Assembly (NCBI GenBank): GCA_934378145.1
Contig: CAKXXW010000033.1
Location: 1-18,201, forward strand
Direction of reading: 5' to 3'
DNA from: an uncultured Eubacteriales bacterium
GTDB taxonomy: Bacteria; Bacillota; Clostridia; Oscillospirales; CAG-272
DNA length: 18,201 bases
Of the stretch, positions 13,225-18,201 are shown piece by piece. The stretch's first letter is position 1. Every line of letters starts with the position of its first letter. The notes under the pieces are model-generated. The model ran no database searches and had not been told where the DNA came from. It was given only the letters and a program-made list of their open reading frames with translations. Position numbers and translations under genes: made by a program.

Positions 13225-14124
13225 ATGACCCTGCGACATCTGAAAATATTCGTCGAGGTATGCGAGAAGGGCGGAGTGACGCGCGCCGCCGAATCGCTTC
13301 ATGTCGTTCAGCCGGTGGTCAGCACCGCCATATCCGAGCTTGAAAAATACTACGGCGTCCGACTCTTCGACCGCATAAACAGAAGGCTGATACTGACCGG
13401 TGACGGCAGGCTCCTGCTGCTCAAGGCGAAAGAGGTCCTGTCAGCGTTCGGGGATTTTGAAAAGCTCGCGCGCGAGGGCAGCGAAAAGCCCGTCGTGCGG
13501 ATCGGATCGTCGCTCACCATCGCGAGGGAAAAGCTGCCCGATATAATCAGAGCGGTGGAGAACGCCTTCCCCTCCGCCGACCTGAGAATAGATGTGAACA
13601 CGACGCTCGACATCGAAAAAAAGCTCATCGGCGGCGACCTTGACTTCGGATTCGTCGAGGGAAAAATAACCTTTCCGGAAATAAAGCCGACTCCGATCTG
13701 CTCAGACCGTCTGGCGGTCGTATGCGCGACGGATTACGGCTGCGGCGCCAGCCTCTGTATCGCCGACCTTGCCGGAGAGAGACTGCTTCTGCGCGAAACC
13801 GGCAGCGCGTCGCGCGACTCGCTCGACAGGCTCTTCTCGGCTGCGAAGCTGAACGCCGAGCCCGTTATGACCTCGGTCAGCAATTCCGCCCTCATCAGCG
13901 CCTGCATCGCCGGCTTCGGGATCGCGGTGCTGCCCGAAGGGCTCCTGCACGGAGCGGACGCCGCTGCCTCTCTGCGCCGGATAAACATCACCGACGCCGA
14001 CCTCACGCGCGAATCATTCCTTATAATACATAAAAACAAACGCCTCACTCCGGTGCAGTCGGAGATCTGCACGCTGTGCCTGTCTATCCTCCGAGGGCAG
14101 ACAAAAGCGTCTTCCCATCCTTGA
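13225..14124 (+). CDS. LysR-type transcriptional regulator
   Basis: The 299-residue protein has the LysR plan: an N-terminal winged HTH (residues 1-60, with TRAAESLHVVQPVVSTAISELEK as the helix-turn-helix and LFDR following), a linker helix to about 88, and a two-lobed effector-binding domain (about 90-290, with VRIGSS, LDFGFVEGK and an ACIAGFGIAVLPEGL segment). It is typical for the family, including length. AAAAGGAG precedes the ATG. It has a perfect-consensus promoter overlapping that of the divergent chromate-type transporter operon, the classic arrangement in which a LysR protein controls its neighbour and itself. The effector is unknown. Its stop codon overlaps the -35 box of the flavodiiron gene. 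Confidence 0.9.
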   Translation: MTLRHLKIFVEVCEKGGVTRAAESLHVVQPVVSTAISELEKYYGVRLFDRINRRLILTGDGRLLLLKAKEVLSAFGDFEKLAREGSEKPVVRIGSSLTIAREKLPDIIRAVENAFPSADLRIDVNTTLDIEKKLIGGDLDFGFVEGKITFPEIKPTPICSDRLAVVCATDYGCGASLCIADLAGERLLLRETGSASRDSLDRLFSAAKLNAEPVMTSVSNSALISACIAGFGIAVLPEGLLHGADAAASLRRINITDADLTRESFLIIHKNKRLTPVQSEICTLCLSILRGQTKASSHP

Positions 14125-14149
14125 CATCCGGCGAAAAAAAGAGTATAAT
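14121..14149 (+). promoter_or_regulatory. Perfect-consensus promoter of the flavodiiron gene
   Basis: TTGACA (14121-14126), a 17-bp spacer and TATAAT (14144-14149) match the full sigma-A consensus. The -35 contains the LysR stop codon (TGA 14122-14124). Strong constitutive transcription is expected. Confidence 0.9.
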
Positions 14150-14176
14150 GAACACATTCCCGAAAGGAGAAAAGAT

Positions 14177-15337
14177 ATGATGAAAAAAATCACGGAAGAT
14201 ATATTCAATGTCGGAGTCGACGATCACATGATCGACCTGTTTGAGGGTCAGTACAGGGTCGGGCACGGGATGTCCTACAACTCCTACCTTATCCTTGACG
14301 AAAAAACCGCCGTCACCGACACGGTTGACGCACGTTTCGGTGACGAATGGCTCGGAAATCTTGAAAAGGCGCTCGGCGGCAAAAGCCCCGATTACCTCAT
14401 AATCCACCATATGGAGCCCGACCATTCGGCGAACATTGAGGCTTTCACCGCCCGTTATCCCGACGCGACGGTCGTCTCAAACGCCAAGGCTTTTGCCATG
14501 ATCGACGCCTTTTTCGGCGAGGGCAAATGCAAAAACCGCCTGACCGTTGCAAACGGAGAGACGCTTACCCTCGGCAGGCACACGCTGAGATTCGTCTTCG
14601 CACCGATGGTACATTGGCCCGAGGTAATGCTCTCCTTCGACGAAACGGACGGTATCCTCTTCTCTGCCGACGCGTTCGGAAAATTCGGCGCGTCCGACTC
14701 GGGCGAGGAGTGGCTCCCCGAGGCCCGGCGCTACTACTTCGGCATCGTCGGCAAATACGGTGCGCAGGTTCAGAATGTCCTCAAAGCGGCAAAAACACTT
14801 GACATAAAGAAGATCTGCCCGCTCCACGGCCCCTCTCTTGAAGAAAATTTGGGCTTTTACCTTGACAAATACGATATCTGGTCATCCTACCGCCCCGAAA
14901 GCGACGGTGTGCTGATCGCCTACACCTCGGTCTACGGTCACACAAAGACAGCCGTCGAACTTCTCGCGAAAAAGCTGGAGGCTTCCGGTTGCCCGAAGGT
15001 AGTCCTTCGCGACCTTGCAAGGTGCGATATGCCCGAAGCCGTCGCCGATGCCTTCATGCTCCCGACGACCGTCCTCGCCACGACGACCTACAACGCCGGT
15101 ATATTCCCCTTTATGCGCGAGTTCATTGATATGCTTACCGAGAGGGGCTTCAGAAACCGCAGGATAGCCTTCATCGAGAACGGCTCGTGGGCGTCCGTTG
15201 CGGCAAAAACGATGCGTTCGATGCTCGAAGGGTCAAAGGATCTGACCTTTGCCGACACGACGGTAACAATAAAGTCGGCGCTGAACGAAAAGAGCCTTGC
15301 GGAGCTTGACAGCCTTGCCGCCGAGCTTTGCGGCTAA
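14177..15337 (+). CDS. fprA: FprA-family A-type flavoprotein (flavodiiron protein)
   Basis: This 386-residue cytoplasmic enzyme reduces oxygen to water and/or nitric oxide to nitrous oxide in anaerobes. The N-terminal metallo-beta-lactamase-like domain carries the diiron ligand set His78-x-Glu80-x-Asp82-His83 (HMEPDH), a further His in MVHWPEV, Asp in FSADAFGKFG and His in CPLHGP. The C-terminal flavodoxin domain (about 250-386) has the FMN-binding loop YTSVYGHTKTA. There are no rubredoxin or extra flavin domains, so this is class A. The ATG at 14177 has AAAGGAG 8 nt upstream; a second ATG follows immediately. A perfect-consensus promoter and a 16-bp terminator stem make it a single-gene unit, probably highly expressed. 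Together with the FAD-Rieske gene it suggests a local concentration of redox functions. Confidence 0.95.
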   Translation: MMKKITEDIFNVGVDDHMIDLFEGQYRVGHGMSYNSYLILDEKTAVTDTVDARFGDEWLGNLEKALGGKSPDYLIIHHMEPDHSANIEAFTARYPDATVVSNAKAFAMIDAFFGEGKCKNRLTVANGETLTLGRHTLRFVFAPMVHWPEVMLSFDETDGILFSADAFGKFGASDSGEEWLPEARRYYFGIVGKYGAQVQNVLKAAKTLDIKKICPLHGPSLEENLGFYLDKYDIWSSYRPESDGVLIAYTSVYGHTKTAVELLAKKLEASGCPKVVLRDLARCDMPEAVADAFMLPTTVLATTTYNAGIFPFMREFIDMLTERGFRNRRIAFIENGSWASVAAKTMRSMLEGSKDLTFADTTVTIKSALNEKSLAELDSLAAELCG

Positions 15338-15346
15338 AATGCGCAA

Positions 15347-15390
15347 AGCCGGAGTCTGTTGCAAATGCAACAGACTCCGGCTCTGTTTTG
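15347..15390 (+). terminator. Long perfect stem after the flavodiiron gene
   Basis: A 16-bp perfect stem, AGCCGGAGTCTGTTGC (15347-15362) with its complement at 15367-15382, encloses AAAT and is followed by CTGTTTTG. The U-tail is modest, but the stem is very strong. The next gene's extended -10 (TGCTACAAT, 15391-15399) begins right after it. Confidence 0.8.
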
Positions 15391-15434
15391 TGCTACAATA
15401 TGCTCAAATCAAAAAGGAAAAGAGATAAAAACAG

Positions 15435-16502
15435 ATGAAAAAACTACTTTCACTCGCACTCGTACTCATTCTCACGCTCGCGCTTTTCGCGGGCTGCACC
15501 ACACCCGAGACCCCCGACAATGGCAGCAGCAACGAGGGAACGACCACCGGGGCTCCCTCCGATCCCGGCTCGAATACCGAAACTCCCGACGAACCGAAAG
15601 ACGACACCGTCGTGCGCGTCGCGGGACTCAACGGTCCGACGACCATGGGGATCGTAAAGCTCATGGCTGACAGCGAAGAGGGCAAGGCAAAGAACAAATA
15701 CGCCTTCAATATCTACACCGCCGCGACAGAGATCACTCCCCTTCTCGCAAAGGGCGAGCTTGATATAGCTCTCATCCCCGCGAACCTTGCCGCAAACCTC
15801 TACAACAAGACAGATAAATCGCTTCAGGTACTTGCGATCAATACCCTCGGCGTCGTCTATGTCGTCGAAAAGGGCAACAGCGTGAACTCGGTCGCCGATC
15901 TCAAGGGCAAGACGATCTACGCCCCCGCGACGCTCAAGGGTGCAGCTCCCGAGCTTGCCTTCCGCTATATACTGAAGAGCAACGGACTCGACCCCGACAA
16001 GGATGTTACCTTTGAATGGAAGAGCGAGCCGACAGAGATCGTCGCGACCCTCAAAAAAGCCGAGAGCGGCATAGCTCTCGTTCCCCAGCCCTTCGCGACC
16101 GTTGCGGCAAGCTCTGTCGAGGGTCTGCGCACAGTCATCGATGTCAACGCCGAATGGGATAAGCTCGGCACCGGAAGCGCCTTCATCACCGGAGTCGCCG
16201 TCGTCCGCCGCGAATTTGCGGAGGCTCATCCGACGCTAATAAAGAATTTCCTTGAGGAATACGGCGCGTCGATAGCCTACATCAATGAAAACACCGCCGA
16301 AGCGGCACAGCTCGTCGAGAAAAACAACATCACAAAGGCAGCCGTCGCCGAAAAAGCCATACCGAAGTGCAACATCACCTTTATCGAGGGTGCCGAAATG
16401 AAGACGAAGGTTGAAGGCTTCCTTAAAGTCCTCTTCGATATGAAGCCCGAAGCCGTCGGAGGCACGATGCCCGGCGATGACTTCTACTATGAAAGCAAAT
16501 AA
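15435..16502 (+). CDS. ABC transporter substrate-binding lipoprotein (NitT/TauT/SsuA type)
   Basis: The 355-residue lipoprotein starts with a signal peptide and lipobox LFAGC (lipidated Cys21), then a Pro/Ser/Thr/Gly/Asp-rich linker (about 22-52) that tethers the binding domain outside the membrane. The body is a type-2 periplasmic-binding fold of the NMT1/SsuA type (GPTTMGIVKLM, LAKGELDIALIPANLAANLY, VADLKGKTIYAPATLKG, ALVPQPFATVA). Such proteins bind small organic or inorganic anions or vitamin precursors; the ligand cannot be assigned. AAAAGGAAAAGAG precedes the ATG. The stop lies inside the start of the permease gene (26-nt overlap if ATG 16477 is used, 14 nt with ATG 16489). An extended -10 promoter at 15394-15399 lies next to the preceding terminator. 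Confidence 0.9.
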   Translation: MKKLLSLALVLILTLALFAGCTTPETPDNGSSNEGTTTGAPSDPGSNTETPDEPKDDTVVRVAGLNGPTTMGIVKLMADSEEGKAKNKYAFNIYTAATEITPLLAKGELDIALIPANLAANLYNKTDKSLQVLAINTLGVVYVVEKGNSVNSVADLKGKTIYAPATLKGAAPELAFRYILKSNGLDPDKDVTFEWKSEPTEIVATLKKAESGIALVPQPFATVAASSVEGLRTVIDVNAEWDKLGTGSAFITGVAVVRREFAEAHPTLIKNFLEEYGASIAYINENTAEAAQLVEKNNITKAAVAEKAIPKCNITFIEGAEMKTKVEGFLKVLFDMKPEAVGGTMPGDDFYYESK

Positions 16503-17259
16503 AAACAAAAGCAAAAAAACATTTCTTGCAAAAACAGCGGCAGTCCTGCTTGCCCTCGCGGTATGGCAGGCTGTCGCCATGCTCATAGATTCCGAGCTTA
16601 TCCTCGTGACCCCGATCGAGGTCATAAAGAGGCTTTTCACGGTCTGGCGCGAGCCGGGCTTTTTTGCCTCGATAGCCTTCACCTCGTCGAAGATAATCCT
16701 CGGCTTTATCGCGGCGTTTTTCATCGGCATCGGACTCGGCGCTCTCGCGGGAAGATTCAGAGTCGCCGAAATACTCCTCTGGCCGTGGATGCTCACGGTA
16801 AAATCGGTACCTATCGCGTCGTTCGTGCTGATAATTCTGCTCTTCGTCTCATCCGCCGACATATCGGTCTTCATATCGTTTCTGATAGTCCTTCCGATAA
16901 TCTACACAAATGTGCTTTCGGCGATAAAAAGCACCGACAGCAAGCTGCTCGAGGCGGCGAAACTATTCGGAACGCCTGCAAAATACCGCCTGCTCTATAT
17001 AAGACTCCCGCAGATAAAGCCCTATCTCATCTCGGCGTCATCGGTCGGGTGCGGACTTGCCTTCAAGGCGGGGGTCGCCGCCGAGCTTATCGGGATCCCG
17101 ACCGGGTCGATAGGCGAAGCGCTCTACAATGCGAAGATATACCTGAATTCTGCCGACCTCTTTGCGTGGACGGTAATAATAATCCTTATGAGCGTGCTTT
17201 TCGAGAAGCTCTTCATATTTCTTTTAAGGCTCGTGTTTGCCGGAACGGAGAAGCTATGA
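16477..17259 (+). CDS. ABC transporter permease (NitT/TauT type)
   Basis: The 260-residue protein has about six membrane helices (near 17-37, 72-91, 97-124, 128-148, 187-206 and 228-252) and the cytoplasmic coupling motif EAA (159-161) within LLEAAKLFGTPAKYRLLYIRLPQ, typical of BPD-type permeases. It forms the channel for the adjacent lipoprotein and ATPase. ATG 16477 overlaps the lipoprotein gene; ATG 16489 is an alternative four codons in, and neither has ideal Shine-Dalgarno spacing, so coupling to upstream translation is likely. Its stop overlaps the ATPase start by 4 nt (ATGA). The order lipoprotein-permease-ATPase in one operon indicates a complete importer. Confidence 0.9.
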   Translation: MTSTMKANKNKSKKTFLAKTAAVLLALAVWQAVAMLIDSELILVTPIEVIKRLFTVWREPGFFASIAFTSSKIILGFIAAFFIGIGLGALAGRFRVAEILLWPWMLTVKSVPIASFVLIILLFVSSADISVFISFLIVLPIIYTNVLSAIKSTDSKLLEAAKLFGTPAKYRLLYIRLPQIKPYLISASSVGCGLAFKAGVAAELIGIPTGSIGEALYNAKIYLNSADLFAWTVIIILMSVLFEKLFIFLLRLVFAGTEKL

Positions 17260-17837
17260 ACGATATAATCATTAAAGACCTCTGCAAATCCTTCGGTGAA
17301 AAGAAGGTGCTTGAAGACTTTTCGGCGACCTTCCCAGCCGGATCGGCGAGCTGTATCATGGCTCCGTCGGGTGCCGGCAAGACCACACTGCTCTCGATAA
17401 TGCAGGGCTTTACAGCTCCCGACAGCGGAAGCATCACGGGAAACGATGTGAAGATGTCGGCGGTGTTTCAGGAGGACAGGCTTTGCGAGGACTTCGGTGC
17501 GGTTTCCAATGTCCGTTTTTCCTGCGGCTCTGGAAAAAACAAAAAAAGCAAGGAAGAGATCGTCGCCTGCCTTGAGTCTCTCGGGCTCGGGGACAGCCTT
17601 GACAAGCCGGTGCGCGAGTTTTCGGGAGGAATGAAGCGCCGTGTGGCGATCGCGCGGGCGCTTATGGCGGACTATGAGCTTCTTTTTCTCGACGAACCCT
17701 TCAAGGGACTTGACGGGGAGATGAGGGCGTCGGTCGCCGGATATATAAGGACAGCCGCCGCGGGAAAGACAGTCATCGCAGTCTCGCACGACGAGACCGA
17801 GGCGGAGCTTCTCGGCGCAACGATAATCAGAATGTAA
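17256..17837 (+). CDS. ABC transporter ATPase, compact (NitT/TauT type)
   Basis: This 193-residue protein carries every ABC ATPase motif: Walker A APSGAGKTT (36-44), Q-loop VFQEDRL (Gln72), signature FSGGMKRR (122-129), Walker B ELLFLDEP (Asp146, Glu147), D-loop GLD and H-loop VSHD (His178). It is shorter than usual for SsuB/TauB-type subunits (about 240-260), because the helical subdomain is compressed and there is no C-terminal extension after the H-loop strand. ATG 17256 overlaps the permease stop (ATGA), with GGAG 5 nt upstream. A longer open frame extends upstream to 16563 but only reads across the permease gene out of frame and is not used. It powers the importer encoded upstream. Confidence 0.9.
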   Translation: MNDIIIKDLCKSFGEKKVLEDFSATFPAGSASCIMAPSGAGKTTLLSIMQGFTAPDSGSITGNDVKMSAVFQEDRLCEDFGAVSNVRFSCGSGKNKKSKEEIVACLESLGLGDSLDKPVREFSGGMKRRVAIARALMADYELLFLDEPFKGLDGEMRASVAGYIRTAAAGKTVIAVSHDETEAELLGATIIRM

Positions 17838-18201
17838 ATCCACTTAATAATGAGGACCTCACCCGGCAGGCGGCGCCTGCACCGCGGGTAAGACCCGCCG
17901 CCAATAATCGCGGTTTATACACTTAAAGGTGAAGACTTCACCCGAATACAATGCCTTTTTGAAGGTGTTGCTACGAGTGAGGTCTTCACTTTTTATCTTT
18001 TTGAAGTTTAGGTCAAGCCTTTTCAAAGGCTTGCGGTTTCCAAAGGCAGAGCCTTTGGTCGCCTCCCGCAGGCGGCGAAAGCCTTTTTACCGCGTTTCTT
18101 TTTGCAAAGCTTTTTCTTTGCGCGTCCTCCTTGCAAAGAAAAAGCGCCGATGCTTTTGCACAGACAATTGTCCTATAAAAAGGCAAAAAATTTAATCGGC
18201 T
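17838..18201. repeat. Hairpin-dense intergenic array, no gene seen
   Basis: At least seven stems follow one another: TGAGG-A-CCTCA (17851-17861), GCAGGC-GGC-GCCTGC (17866-17880), GCGGGT-AAG-ACCCGC (17884-17898), a long stem 17929-17941 with 17977-17989, CAAGCCTTT-TC-AAAGGCTTG (18014-18033), CCAAAGGC-AGA-GCCTTTGG (18040-18058), CGCCT with AGGCG (18060-18074), and a perfect 13-bp pair 18109-18121 with 18133-18145. No convincing protein is encoded; the open frame seen there is a by-product of the repeats. It may be a cluster of palindromic repeat elements or successive terminators. Confidence 0.75.
17929..17996 (+). terminator. Terminator-like long hairpin after the ABC operon
   Basis: GTGAAGACTTCAC (17929-17941) pairs with GTGAGGTCTTCAC (17977-17989), with one G-U pair, and is followed by TTTTTAT. 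The left arm is itself a palindrome, so alternative folds are possible. It is the best candidate for ending the ABC operon transcript. Confidence 0.55.

Noticed and set aside
12520..13302. Longer chromate-transporter ORF starting at 13302
   Set aside because: The extra 59 residues run across both divergent promoters and into the LysR gene; ATG 13125 has GGAGG at good spacing.
15450..16229. 259-codon minus-strand ORF opposite the lipoprotein gene
   Set aside because: Antisense shadow; the plus strand encodes a clear lipobox and binding-protein domain.
16563..17837. 424-residue ORF including the ATPase
   Set aside because: Its first half is the permease gene read out of frame; the ATPase starts at ATG 17256 with an ATGA overlap.
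17929..18195. 88-codon ORF at the right end
   Set aside because: It follows the inverted repeats and reads a low-complexity Phe/Leu/Arg/Lys peptide with no ribosome site.

Overview
The window looks like a chromosomal segment of an anaerobic, gut-type Clostridia (Oscillospiraceae/Ruminococcaceae-like) of the Firmicutes. The reasons are strong Shine-Dalgarno sites, near-consensus sigma-A promoters with 17-bp spacers, TTG/GTG starts, many short U-tailed terminators, and families common in that group (DUF6514, DUF6088, FprA flavodiiron protein, paired half-size ChrA transporters). Genus-level assignment is not possible from sequence alone.

Left part (1 to about 7.9 kb) is an accessory patchwork, visibly more AT-rich than the right. 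It opens with the decayed remains of a phage-type regulator/protease pair: an S24/LexA-like protein whose DNA-binding N-terminus is cut by two stop codons, and an ImmA/IrrE-like metalloprotease missing residues and frameshifted near its end. A 12-bp tandem repeat and a terminator follow. A minus-strand cluster (3936 down to 1297) then runs DUF6088 (AbiEi-antitoxin-like) protein, unknown 256-residue protein, YjbR/MmcQ-type protein, alpha/beta-hydrolase. Its promoter has a -10 box enclosed by an 8+8 bp perfect palindrome, as expected for an autoregulated toxin-antitoxin-type operon. From 4.1 to 5.0 kb there is mobile-element debris: the 3' half of a tRNA (a likely integration scar), a minus-strand ORF tail ending at a terminator, and a frameshifted fragment of a phage/ICE-type protein. 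Small genes follow: an S51 peptidase-like protein, a membrane-anchored HTH protein, a DUF6514 protein, and a protein with two membrane helices, a winged-helix-like region and a zinc ribbon.

Right part (8.1 to 17.8 kb) is GC-richer and tightly packed. It holds a GH127-type glycosidase with its complete Cys/Glu zinc-thiolate set, an FAD oxidoreductase with a C-terminal Rieske domain, a minus-strand operon of two half-size chromate-type transporters plus a broken short-chain dehydrogenase, a divergent LysR regulator, a flavodiiron protein, and a complete ABC importer (lipoprotein, permease, ATPase) of the NitT/TauT/SsuA type. The LysR gene and the transporter operon share a 99-bp region with two overlapping face-to-face promoters, so LysR control of the transporters is likely.

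The window ends (17.85 to 18.15 kb) in a gene-free array of back-to-back perfect hairpins. The strongest candidate for an undescribed system is the DUF6088/unknown-protein pair at 2.5 to 4.0 kb: an antitoxin-like gene under a palindromic operator, with its usual AbiEii nucleotidyltransferase partner replaced by an unrecognised protein carrying a PD-(D/E)XK-like motif.
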